Positions 1 to 8,734 of a stretch of 25,516 nt of DNA are shown piece by piece. The position numbers and the translations under genes were made by a program. The DNA is from Amanita rubescens (lineage: Eukaryota > Basidiomycota > Agaricomycetes > Agaricales > Amanitaceae). Numbering within the stretch: position 1 is the stretch's first letter; the number at the start of each line of letters is the position of its first letter. Location of the stretch: positions 1-25,516 of the forward strand of contig WION01000660.1 in NCBI GenBank assembly GCA_015039365.1, read 5' to 3'. The notes below the pieces were generated by a model. It worked only from the letters and a program-made list of their open reading frames with translations, was not told the origin of the DNA and ran no database searches.

Positions 1-371
1 CTGATGCATCCTCTCATATGCAGATATTGTAGAGATCTTCCAGCGCAATCCACATGCCAATCTGTAACGTGGTGATTTGACAGGACGAAGAATTCGAAGC
101 CAAGAAAATTGAACCATCGAATCTCAGAATGGTGCGACACACAACCTTTCTGGAGTCGACGGGTGATGCGTGATTCCGTGTCAAGGTCCCGACGAAGCTG
201 TTCATTTGTTTTCAATCTGTTGCGAAGCGACGCAACGACTTTATCTAGATTCTCAGGTACAGCGCGAGATGGCCAGTCAAACGGTTCAGCAGGTATAGCT
301 AACAATACATCTTCACTGCAGTGACGTAAGTACAAGTTCAGATGCTGTAGGCGACAGCTGACCTCTAATTG
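1..371 (-). other. Unidentified open, coiled-coil-like segment at the window edge
   Basis: On the minus strand one frame stays open from just downstream of the BIO2 stop to about position 120 and beyond. It encodes a polar, Leu/Arg/Glu-rich stretch that looks like a coiled coil, preceded by a hydrophobic/aromatic patch ending EPFDWPS. A possible intron runs from about 140 down to 64 (GTTGTG...TTACAG). The frame has no upstream ATG, because the BIO2 TAA at 372-374 lies in the same frame. It is therefore either an internal exon of an unseen gene, an alternative 3' extension of the BIO2 transcript, or a decayed remnant. I do not recognise the protein. Confidence 0.25.
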
Positions 372-1898
372 TTATTTTAAAAAAAATCTAGGATTGCACA
401 GCGTCAGCAATTTCGATTTCAACAGAAGAGCCTCTTTGTCTGCCAATCTTTTCTGTTCAAAACTCTGCATCCCCTCCAGACCCCAACGACTCATCATCGC
501 TTTATCCTGTGATACTGTCAGGCAGAAGCTTATGAATGATTCGGAAAATGCTTACCTCATCCCAGGGCGAACCTAGAAGTAAGATTATCTTAAGTAAGTC
601 ATTTAGAAGCTGGCACAGTTCAACGTACAGGGAGTGGTCAACATCTGTTCTCCAGTAAAGACAGCGTTCGCTCCTGCCATAAAACACATTGCCTGCTCTG
701 CTTCGCTTAACGTGTTTCGTCCAGCAGCCAGTCTGATGATTGTGGTAGGCATTACAATCCGAGCGGTAGCTATGGTGCGAACAAGCGTGGTGTGTGGCAC
801 AGGCTACGAAATGTCAAATTATATAACAAAATCTGCGTGAATTATACCTCGTTGTTCTCGAGCGGTGTTCCAGGATAGGAACGAGCGCATTTACGGGGAA
901 TGACTCCGGATGGTCAGGCATGCTAGGTGTTTGCTCAACATCTCTCCGCAAATCCAAAAGTGCTCAAGGACGTTACCTGGCAACCTCCCATATTAGACCA
1001 ACGCGATCCGAATCGGATTCTCCGAGGCCAAGAATACCACCGGAGCAAACACTAATACCTGCTTCTCTCACAGCCTCGATGGTTTGCAAACGCTCGTCAT
1101 AGGAGCGAGTGGTGATGACCTTCAATTAACCATTCAGCAAACGGGTTACGAAATACGATATCGCTCACCTTCGGGTAAAACTCCCGGGATGTATCTAGGT
1201 TATGATTATATGCGGTTAATCCACTATACCTCCTGCTCAGTAAATCTGTCCACGAAATGGAAGAGTTCACACTTACGCCTCCTTGAGTTGACAAGCTTGC
1301 TCAGGCGTAAGCATTCCCAGAGTTGTACACACTTCCATGCCCATCCCGCGGACCTCTCGGACCATCTGTAAAATCTTCTCGAAGCCTCGTTTCCGGCTAC
1401 TAAGATCCCTCCAGGCTGCACCCATGCAGAATCGTGTACTACCGTTTGCCTTTGCCTTGCGGGCTTCTTCAAGGACAGGTTCAATGTCAACGAGTCGGGA
1501 TGCCTTGGTTGAAGTTGTATATTTTGACGATTGTGAACAATATGAACCTGCGGGCGATTCTTAGATTAGTTGTCTTGCCATTTTATTTTATGGCCGCTTA
1601 CAATCTTCAGAGCACCCGCCCGCTGCCGTGTCAATTATGTCAAAAGGTGAACTGGGCAGAGGGGCAGAGTCATACTTTTGATATTCATCAGGGTGCACAA
1701 TTGGATTTTGCTTGGATCATGGTGCTCTCTGTGTACAGAAGAAGCGCGGTAAACGAGATCTAAAAGAGGACTATCATAAATTTCTTGAATTTCTTCTCTT
1801 TTCCAGTTGTAACGTATTGCTTTCGGGGTGGACGTGGCGTGGGTCGCCAACGTGCGTGTTAACGAGCGTGAGGTTGAAGCAACGTAAACTCGAAACAT
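372..1898 (-). CDS. BIO2: Biotin synthase (radical SAM), nine exons with an apparent 1-nt frame loss
   Basis: It converts dethiobiotin to biotin by sulfur insertion, normally in mitochondria; the N-terminus ([19 protein letters not shown]) is a plausible presequence. Exons are 1898-1676, 1622-1602, 1547-1277, 1223-1169, 1119-977, 922-848, 803-629, 572-556 and 506-372, giving about 371 residues. The radical-SAM Fe-S motif GGCSEDCSYCSQ is seen (Cys near 78, 82, 85), and an intron splits the codon of the second Cys. Other family blocks are [72 protein letters not shown] and [19 protein letters not shown]. In exon 6 the block NALVPI-GTPLE needs one extra nucleotide near 872-873 to stay in frame. 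As written, translation would stop in exon 7. This is either a sequence error or a real lesion. The 3' end is uncertain: translation reads into a poly-T run before TAA at 372-374. Confidence 0.9.
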
Positions 1899-2050
1899 GA
1901 TATAAATCTAGAGTACGGGGGTGGTGGGATGATCAATGTCATGCGTTGCTTAGATCATCTCGCGGGTGCCTTGTTCCGCGATAATGCGCAGCATTATCTA
2001 AGGATAAGTTCGGAGGGCGCCGAACAATCGACGGAACTTCCCGAACCGAA

Positions 2051-2077
2051 AGACGCGTCGCGCGCCCCAACGCGTCT
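2051..2077. promoter_or_regulatory. Inverted repeat carrying two ACGCGT (MCB-like) boxes
   Basis: AGACGCG at 2051-2057 pairs with CGCGTCT at 2071-2077. ACGCGT occurs at 2053-2058 and 2070-2075, roughly 155-175 bp upstream of the BIO2 start. ACGCGT is the core of the fungal MBF (Mlu I cell-cycle box) site; that it functions here is inference only. Confidence 0.3.
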
Positions 2078-2444
2078 TCCCCATCTTTCTTTCTCTTTCT
2101 TCCTCCTCTCTGTAACTCGTACACTCGCAATAACATTTTTACCCACCCACCTCTCCCTCTATAGGTCTGGGCAGCAAGCCCGTGCCGCAGCATTTATCCC
2201 CTCATTAGCACGGGTCCGCCCGGACTTCTGAGCCTTTTCGGGCCATACCGCTTCGGGCATTTCCCAATCGCGCCACTACCACTTTGGGACCTCCCATTTT
2301 GGCGCGATTTCCCGATCTGGGCCTTCCCCAAACGGAAATGCCACGTGAGCGCACACGGCCCCCGGCTCACCCCCCAAACCAAAGTATTATAATAAAACAT
2401 AAAACTTTGGAAAGGACTAAAACAACACAATACCACGCGAGAGA

Positions 2445-2451
2445 TATATAA
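2445..2451 (+). promoter_or_regulatory. TATA-like element before the small gene at 2515
   Basis: TATATAA stands 64 bp upstream of the ATG at 2515 and is followed by a pyrimidine-rich leader. The spacing suits a fungal core promoter. It is the main reason for taking the small downstream reading frame seriously. Confidence 0.35.
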
Positions 2452-2514
2452 CCTTTATCTCGAGCTCACTCCTTCACAATTGGCCATAGCCCGACAATAA
2501 CTTATCCTGTCCTC

Positions 2515-2896
2515 ATGCCTATCTCGAAAAAATGCACAAAACGCATGGTATACCCTATTCCAACAAAATTTCTAAAACGCTGCTCGCAGAATAGTATCAG
2601 AACCGTACTGTAGAATAATATAACCTACTTGCTTGTCCACAACCGTCATCATTCATTCCAGCTGAAGGGCGCTTGGGTGCTTTCGCCACCACGGTTATCA
2701 AAATTCTTGATGGTCTTACGCAATCTACATTTAGTTTGATGGATGGGCGCCGAACACGTACCTGCAGTGCGGACGCTGTCGCAGCACAACTCTCCTGCCC
2801 TGTCACCACACCTTGTGTGACAGATGTTTCGCTTTCCTCCCTGCTTTGTCGCGTTTCGACTGTATGCGAGTGATGTTCCACTGTCGTCGCGTGTAA
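2515..2896 (+). CDS. Speculative small Cys-rich protein with RING-like half motif
   Basis: A three-exon model fits: 2515-2604, 2662-2676 and 2735-2896. Its introns of 57 nt (GTACTG...TTCCAG) and 58 nt (GTGCTT...TTTAG) match the size used throughout the window. The product would be 88 residues. The last exon encodes CGRCRSTTLLPCHHTLCDRC, spacing C-x2-C-x7-C-x-H-x2-C-x2-C. This looks like the first half of a RING finger with a shortened first loop, but the second half is missing. The 15-nt middle exon is a weak point. It could instead be a decayed fragment of a larger zinc-binding protein. I do not recognise the family. Confidence 0.3.
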
Positions 2897-3302
2897 TCTA
2901 CCAGCTGTCGCGAGTATTCCTGCAGAGGGTTGGTCATAGCGAAGAATAAGATGAGAAAATCGTCTTATTAATATGTCACTGCACTACGTATAATGTTTAA
3001 CTTTGATCGTGCATTATGTTTTGTCATCCCACTTGTACATTATACAACAATGAGATGAGGGATACACTGGCATTATACGACACCAATAGCATCGTTGGAA
3101 CTATTAAATATATGAGCTATAATTTTCCACGTACAGATATAATACGAAAAGCAGATGAACGACAAAGGAACGAGATGCTAAATGCTCGAGAGTAGAAATA
3201 TTGCTTTAACGTCCTTGAAGCAAAAGATAGCGATAGGATCGTAATGGGACGTGACGAATGATGTGGCTGTCATGAACAAACGTAATAAAAACTGCCGCGA
3301 GT
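2897..3302. other. Intergenic, AT-rich
   Basis: This AT-rich spacer contains no open frame with coding character. It includes the 3' flank of the BTG-domain gene on the minus strand. I see no RNA gene or repeat in it. Confidence 0.5.
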
Positions 3303-4208
3303 TTAATTGCGGCCACACCAGGTGGTAACTACGGCAGGTTTCGTGGTCTTGGCCTTGGTAGATGGTCCGCCTAGCATGACGCCACCCGTCAACACAGTTG
3401 TTTTTCCGCCATCGTATGGCGTAACTTCATTCTTGGACTTGTCTACGAACACCCGGCTATTCCTAGCCCGCTCGCGACGAGATTGTTTATATTGCGATGG
3501 ATGAGAAGATATGGATGAGAACGAGGACGTGGCAGATCCTGATGCGGCCGACGCGAACGAGAACCCCGAACTCGAGTTGGACGAGCGAGAGCTGCAGCGC
3601 GAATGACTTGAAACCGTTGACAGTCGTGAAGGCGATCTGGGCATGGGGAATTGGTCGATGATGGGTGTCAGCCACGATGGTGCTCGAATCTCGTCGTCAA
3701 TCATAGCGAACAGCTGTTCTTCCTCCTCCCTGTCAGCCTCCAGCAATCGTTGGGCAGCTGTTTTCGTCGAGAAAGGTTGTTGGGAGAAGGAATAACTAGA
3801 TGAGGGATCTTCGTCTGTCCAAACGGTCAGAACACGAGACTCCTTCGTGCTGCCGTTGCTGCCGAATCTGACGGACACGCAGCCAGGGTCAACGAGAAAA
3901 TCAAACTCTCGTCCGCCTAGAAGGGCAATCCAATCAAACCATTGCACTTCGGCCGCAATGCAGGCGGAGTAAACAACACGAGGAGGGAGGCACGACGGGG
4001 AAAGCGTGAGGCAGCGACGACTGGAGTGACGACCGGGGTCGTTGACATCCCAAGTCGGAGCGTAGAGAGCTTCTAGATTAGCTTCCAAGATTGATTGAAG
4101 TTTGACAAGAGTGCTGGGGGAATAAGCGCCAGCCAGGGGGCGAGTGAGGATAGCGACAGCGTGTGCGATGGTACGGGTGAGGTTGGCGGCAGAAGCGTTG
4201 AGAGACAT
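3303..4208 (-). CDS. BTG/Tob (anti-proliferative) domain protein
   Basis: An intronless frame of 301 residues. Residues of about 5-125 match the BTG domain in order: an N-terminal helical segment (TRTIAHAVAILTRPL), a Leu-rich helix, a basic/Trp patch, and the box FLVDPGCVSVRFGSNGS, which corresponds to the WVDPGEVSVRIGEDGS block of animal BTG/Tob. The rest is low complexity, with a dense Ser run at about residues 205-245 and a basic tail. In animals this domain binds the Caf1/Pop2 deadenylase and couples mRNA decay to growth arrest; the same role here is inference. The start is the first ATG in frame, about 90 bp downstream of a TATA-like element on its strand. An intronless gene is unusual in this intron-rich window. 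Confidence 0.8.
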   Translation of the reverse strand: MSLNASAANLTRTIAHAVAILTRPLAGAYSPSTLVKLQSILEANLEALYAPTWDVNDPGRHSSRRCLTLSPSCLPPRVVYSACIAAEVQWFDWIALLGGREFDFLVDPGCVSVRFGSNGSTKESRVLTVWTDEDPSSSYSFSQQPFSTKTAAQRLLEADREEEEQLFAMIDDEIRAPSWLTPIIDQFPMPRSPSRLSTVSSHSRCSSRSSNSSSGFSFASAASGSATSSFSSISSHPSQYKQSRRERARNSRVFVDKSKNEVTPYDGGKTTVLTGGVMLGGPSTKAKTTKPAVVTTWCGRN

Positions 4209-4295
4209 TGCAAATTGTAGAGTAGTGATATCGATGTTGGACCAGAGGACAACAGATGGAACGAAGAGAGAATCGGCCTGCGATGATATAAGGCG

Positions 4296-4310
4296 TGATA
4301 TATACGTATA
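4296..4310 (-). promoter_or_regulatory. TATA-like element of the BTG-domain gene
   Basis: On the minus strand it reads TATACGTATATATCA, about 90 bp upstream of the ATG at 4208. The call rests on composition and spacing only. Confidence 0.3.
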
Positions 4311-4900
4311 AGATGTCTGGAGTCAACGAGGCGAGAGTCAGCCACGATTAAAAAGGGTGTGGGGTGATCGGAAATGTGCTGACCTAAACGACTGCGATAG
4401 GGAGTAGCGGACGAGTCAGCGGAAAGATCATGGAGCGCGGATACCAGACGCACCTGGATTGGCAATCAGGGGACCTGAAGGAATGAAGGTCAAAGCCTGC
4501 TCGTCTAAAAACTGACCAGCCAGCCTTTATAGTCTATTCTGCAACGTTCACGGAGATTAGTGCGGGAAGACGCCCTGGATAACAAAAAGGATTAGTGTAC
4601 CCACCCACCTTGGGAACAAGAACTCAACCCGATATGGCTCCTCTTCTTGTCCGCCCGACAATAATGTCGTGATTCCGCTCAATTTCCTTGCTCTCACGCT
4701 GTCGTCGTCATGATCGTTCACAGCCTCGATCCTTCGCAGAGACAATAGTATGTTCTTTCTCCTAATTCTACGAGACAGGAGCCTAACTTGTTAACCATCT
4801 GATATTCTCATATTCAAATTCCAGGTATCTGGCAACTCACATCGAGTCAACTTCCGTCACCTCGGACGGAACCGATCTGAGCTTACATTTTCAAACCCAG

Positions 4901-4914
4901 CCTAAACCTAAACC
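4901..4914 (+). promoter_or_regulatory. CCTAAA tandem (telobox-like) upstream of RPS27
   Basis: CCTAAACCTAAACC lies about 100 bp before the RPS27 start. Telobox-like elements (AACCCTAA-type) are known in promoters of ribosomal protein genes in several fungi and plants. This copy is a close variant rather than an exact match, so function is inference. Confidence 0.35.
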
Positions 4915-5013
4915 TTGTTTCTATTTTCCCTATACACAACTCTACCTGCGTTTGCACTGTGCACGCCACCAAAAAGACCGAAGCAAGTCATACGCCTCTA
5001 ACCAGTAATCATC

Positions 5014-5426
5014 ATGGTTCGTGCATCTCTTTCATATGACGTTTTCGCCTCTCAGATCCTGACTTGTACAGCCTCTTGCCGTCGATCTGCTCAACCCCTC
5101 TGCTGAATCTGAAAAGAGGAGGCACAAGCTAAAGAGACTTGTGCAATCGCCAAACTCCTACTTCATGGATGTCAAGTGCCCTGGTATGTTTATACCCGTT
5201 CTGTTACTCTTCTGCGCGCCTGTTTACGCCACTGCAAGGTTGCTTTGCCATCTCTACAGTGTTTTCGCATGCGCAGACTGTTGTATTATGTGGAGCATGC
5301 TCAAGTGTCTTGTGCCAGCCTACGGGCGGTAGGGCAAGGCTTACGGAGGGTATGACCTGTCGCATATATTGACATCTAGCAGAACTAATTCCTGCTACAG
5401 GTTCTTCATTCCGTAGAAAGAATTAG
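5014..5426 (+). CDS. RPS27: 40S ribosomal protein S27 (eS27)
   Basis: A zinc-ribbon protein of the small ribosomal subunit. Exons are 5014-5016, 5072-5183, 5239-5349 and 5401-5426, joining to 83 residues, the usual family length. The first coding exon is just the ATG. The protein starts [20 protein letters not shown], continues through [20 protein letters not shown] and [20 protein letters not shown], and ends [12 protein letters not shown]. The four zinc ligands are C37, C40, C56 and C59. Introns are 55, 55 and 51 nt. The two final introns have the same phase and both follow a Gly codon split after its first G. All signature residues of the family are present. Confidence 0.97.
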
Positions 5427-5808
5427 ACGCTCTGCCTTTTAACCACATATTGCATCAGCATTGCTATCTTGTCTGCATTTTCTACTCCACAGCATATATC
5501 CTTGCAGGGAATGCTAGGTGGGGGCTTCATGCGCTACTTTTGTGTAAAAACAGAACACCTTCAAAAGTGTACAGTTATCATTTTATGACTATACACCGTT
5601 ATGCTCAATATCCTCTGCATCGCTGATATGATTGGCGCATTGATTTGGTGTCCGGTGATGAGAGCGGCATCCACGTTAATGACGGTTATTAGATTGTCAA
5701 GGCAACATTAGTCTCCGAGTTCCTCGAAATAAGTATGTCTCGTCGCTATGCAAGTTACGTATGTCTATCAAACCAAGCAAGTCAATATATCAAGGGAAAT
5801 TACGTTTG
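5427..5808. other. Convergent 3' flanks of RPS27 and the thioesterase gene
   Basis: This is the space between two gene ends. No frame with coding character and no structured RNA were recognised. Confidence 0.5.
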
Positions 5809-7296
5809 TTACAGCTTAGGTTTGGGCTTTGCCTGTTCTGGCTGGCGTATGCCCGCTCTAACAACACCCTCTTGTGATATTACGGCAACAAGTATACCTT
5901 CTTGCGTATAGAGCTAAGCACGGTCCACTTAACGACCAAGTCTGATAAGCATCACAAAACTCACTCGTCCGAGGGCGACCCCTCGACCACAGCCAGCACG
6001 TGGCGACTCGATCTTGATGCAGGGAACACAAATCAAATAGGCCGGCGTCCGACAACATAATCGACATACCACATAAAGGAGCCAATCACCGCAATGGAAG
6101 TCGTCGCTTGACAGAAAGCATTAGTCAATCCCACAGCAATTTACGCAAGCGGCGGCCAGCGTACTTGTAGAAATATACCGAATGGTCAAGGGAAGACTAC
6201 ATACAATTCCCGTCAGAACCTGTCATGTCGTTAGTTCATGAGATAATACACACCATCATTGTGACTACATTAGGTCCTTTCCCTATTCTCTTGAGTCCCA
6301 TGCTCTCTGCCACAGCGGCAATACTACATTAGCGGTTAATAATCGGTTCAAACCGGTAACGAAATGGGTAACGGACAAATTGATATCCGAAAGATAAGTT
6401 AAAATACACTGATGCCATGGTGAGCAGGTAAAGTCGTCCGATTTAACAGTGACCGTACTTTTTGAAACGGGGCTTCATATTTGGGTATGCCCTTTGCTTT
6501 CATCCAGTACATGTACCTTATTGCCCCATCTGGACCGACGTCATGTACCTTTGCGCGTTTGATGGCAATGGGACCCTTTGCCTTGTCCTGACAGCACTCT
6601 GGTTCGAATTCAGCGTTCCGGCCGCCGCTTCGACACTTACGGCAGCAAGTATCTGAAAGAATTCTTTCAGTTTGGGGTGTACTTCAGCGATCTCGGATTC
6701 CGTAAGTTGCAATAGCCACTCTTCTTCTAGAAGGCACTGTTCGGGAGGAGGAACATCAGGCATAGGCCATTGATGGGACGGTTGCCACGGCTCCGGTTTC
6801 TGGAAAGAACAAGTCATTGTGAAGATAATGTTGCCCGTCTGGATGGCTTTGACTGTGCAAGCGACATAGCTCTTCCCTTTGCGTAGCACCTCGACATTGT
6901 AAATGATGGGCGTAGCAGGGGAGCCGCTGGCAAGGAAGTAGCACTAGCATTGTCAGTTTGCTTGGTTTTTTCGTTATAACCGGGGGAGAGTTTACATGAA
7001 GGGACTAGAATAATGAAACGTTAACGTCATCGAGTACTTGAAAAGAGTACCGTCTGACATGCAAAGAGTACGACGGATCTACAACACTTGTCGCAGACAC
7101 GAGAGCCTGGCTGATAACTTGACTGGGATAGTCCCGAAACGTCAGCCATGCGTAGGCTACCATGCATTCGAGCTCACCCTCCAAAGACGCCGCGAGCGCG
7201 CAAGGGCCGGTAAAGGGACTTGGAACGGAAGAGGAGGTTGTCCAGTCGTTCCACCTCCAGGGAGGTCGAAATTTCGGCATGCTTTGGTCCCTCCAT
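5809..7296 (-). CDS. Acyl-CoA thioesterase II (TesB/ACOT8 type), 11 exons
   Basis: It hydrolyses acyl-CoA to free acid and CoA; the family is mainly peroxisomal and supports beta-oxidation. Exons are 7296-7178, 7122-7059, 7004-6996, 6943-6641, 6596-6459, 6408-6377, 6323-6254, 6196-6165, 6106-6070, 6012-5965 and 5913-5809. They give 318 residues, a normal length for the double-hotdog fold. Seen in order are LDNLLFRSKSLYRP, RGVFGGQVISQALVSAT, SLHSLHCYFLASGSP, CSFQKPEPW, PPPEQC, YMYWMKAKG, the second hotdog with SSLDHSVYFY and WLLYVIESPRAGCGRG, and LYTQEGILVAVISQEGVVR. Exon 3 is only 9 nt (Ser-Leu-His), yet it completes the conserved block. The C-terminus ends KPKL; Pro-Lys-Leu is a weak PTS1-like tripeptide, so peroxisomal import is likely but not certain. 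Confidence 0.93.
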
Positions 7297-7523
7297 GCTC
7301 AAACTATCACAAGATTGAAGAAAGAGAGCGTCTTATAGTGTCGGCAACTGGGATGGATTAGCCGGAGTACTGCGGGTAATCCTGTGATATTGCATTAATC
7401 TCAATCAGCGCCCGGTACTATTAGTTGATGCGGACTTATGCTACTACAAAATTGTCTATTGCGTCGGCCTGCACCTTTCCCATGTCAATGAGGAAGGTAA
7501 GGGGCTTCATGCCATTGAGCGTA

Positions 7524-8665
7524 TCACAGTTCTTCGATCTCTATTGTAAAGCCACATTCATGACACACTTGTTGGCTTGTACCATCCGCTCCTTGTTGAA
7601 CTGCGCTGAAAATGTGTTTATGTTCCTCATCCTTTCTCTTCTGCCAGATACCCTCTTTTGTGCGCCTTCGCAGTTCTTTAAGACTTTCCTCAAACTTCCT
7701 ATTTTTCTTTTTCTTTTTTTCCGCCACGCGCCTCTCATATTCTACGTCTAATGCCTCGGGAGAACCCCATTTCTTCCACGCAAAGTCTTCTACTTGGCAT
7801 CGAAGGAACAACATCATGTTGGCATAGGTGGACTTGTGTGGATTTGCTTTAAGCAAGTGGGGCATGAGCTCTTGATCGCGCAACTCAGCTTGACAGAAAA
7901 GTTAGCTGAGCGTGGACCTGGATGAGTTAAGCTTACGATCTGTCAATAGATAGTCCTAATTGACTTTAGCTCAGTCGCGGTTGAAATGCCTAGGAGTAAT
8001 ACCTCTTTGCACTCGGTCTTCGTCAAAAGACTATACTTCTCCGGCTTCTCATTCTGACAACGTTTACATACGAGACAGCCGAAAACCTTTCTATAAGTTT
8101 CGTCAATGTCCATAGATTGACACTCGTTACATTTAGGATTCAGTTCTGGATCCAGATGAATTGCTAAAGACGAGTCAGTAATTACGAGCACACGGAGGGG
8201 AAGGGCATACGAGGCTCAAGGTTTTGCATCATTCTCTGCCTTTCACGCATTTTCTCTTTCCGTCGAACAGCCTCGTCCACCTCCTTTCCGTCCTCTACCA
8301 GAAAGCCACCCTTCGAGTTGACCATTTTTGACAAATCATATTCAAAATAGGTCCCAAGGCGCGGATCGCGCCTTAGAACCTCTGGTCTCCCTGGTCGTGT
8401 CGGGGAGGTCGATGTGGCGGCGGTGACTCCTAGAGGTCTCTTCTTATTTGCATTATTTGAAGATGATGCATGAAGCTCTTGCTCTTTCTCTCTCCGCCTG
8501 GCCTTTGCTGCCTTCTATGAGGAAAAGGATTACGTACAAGAAACGATGTAATTTACCTCTTAGTCGGTTGAGTTCGATGGTTCTCTGCTGTTCGGTAGTC
8601 AGTAACGATGTTCCTTGTTCAGAAGTTGGTCTGGGTGGAGTAGATGGTCCTTCAAAGTCAGCCAT
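7524..8665 (-). CDS. RAD14: DNA damage recognition factor XPA/Rad14
   Basis: A scaffold of nucleotide excision repair that binds damaged DNA, RPA and TFIIH in the nucleus. Exons are 8665-8557, 8507-8211, 8163-8003, 7955-7937 and 7888-7524, giving 316 residues. The N-terminus carries a basic helix (ELNRLRAKARRREKEQ) and PRLGTYFEYDLSKMVNSKGG. The C4 zinc finger is C147-x2-C150-x14-C165-x2-C168, within KCNECQSMDIDETYRKVFGC. It is followed by the minimal DNA-binding core: TKTECKEDYLLTDPELRD, MPHLLKANPHKSTYANMMLF and VEDFAWKKWGSPEALD. A Lys-rich helix and a C-terminal CHECG motif close the protein. In the first intron the acceptor must be the second AG (GGCAG before 8507); the nearer AG breaks the frame. 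It begins 69 bp after the histone deacetylase stop on the same strand. Confidence 0.95.
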
Positions 8666-8734
8666 GGTTTTAGAATTGGGCGTCGAGTCACAACATCATG
8701 TACACATTAATTATTACAAACTACAAAAATAACA

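Larger units (their letters stand above)
1899..2514. other. Intergenic: BIO2 upstream region, GC-rich with pyrimidine tract
   Basis: No convincing gene. It holds two ACGCGT hexamers within a short inverted repeat (2051-2077), a long pyrimidine-rich run on the plus strand (about 2076-2111), a GC-rich stretch to about 2370, and a TATATAA at 2445-2451. It lies upstream of both BIO2 (minus) and the speculative small gene at 2515 (plus), so it may be a divergent promoter. Confidence 0.5.
4209..5013. other. Intergenic between BTG-domain gene and RPS27
   Basis: This is a divergent spacer serving as promoter for both neighbours. It contains a TATA-like run (4296-4310) near the BTG-domain gene and a CCTAAA repeat (4901-4914) near RPS27. 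Short open frames on the minus strand at 4073-4465 are in other frames, lack family features and are treated as leader sequence. Confidence 0.5.

Noticed and set aside
4073..4465. Minus-strand 130-codon frame overlapping the BTG-domain start
   Set aside because: It overlaps the BTG coding start in another frame and shows no domain; treated as leader.
5139..5372. Intron-containing plus-strand frames across RPS27
   Set aside because: They read through introns 2 and 3. The spliced protein matches eS27 exactly in length and zinc ligands.
7425..7827. Plus-strand open frames of about 70-110 codons opposite RAD14 exon 5
   Set aside because: They are antisense to the well-conserved XPA core and its Lys-rich helix; the Phe runs mirror Lys codons.
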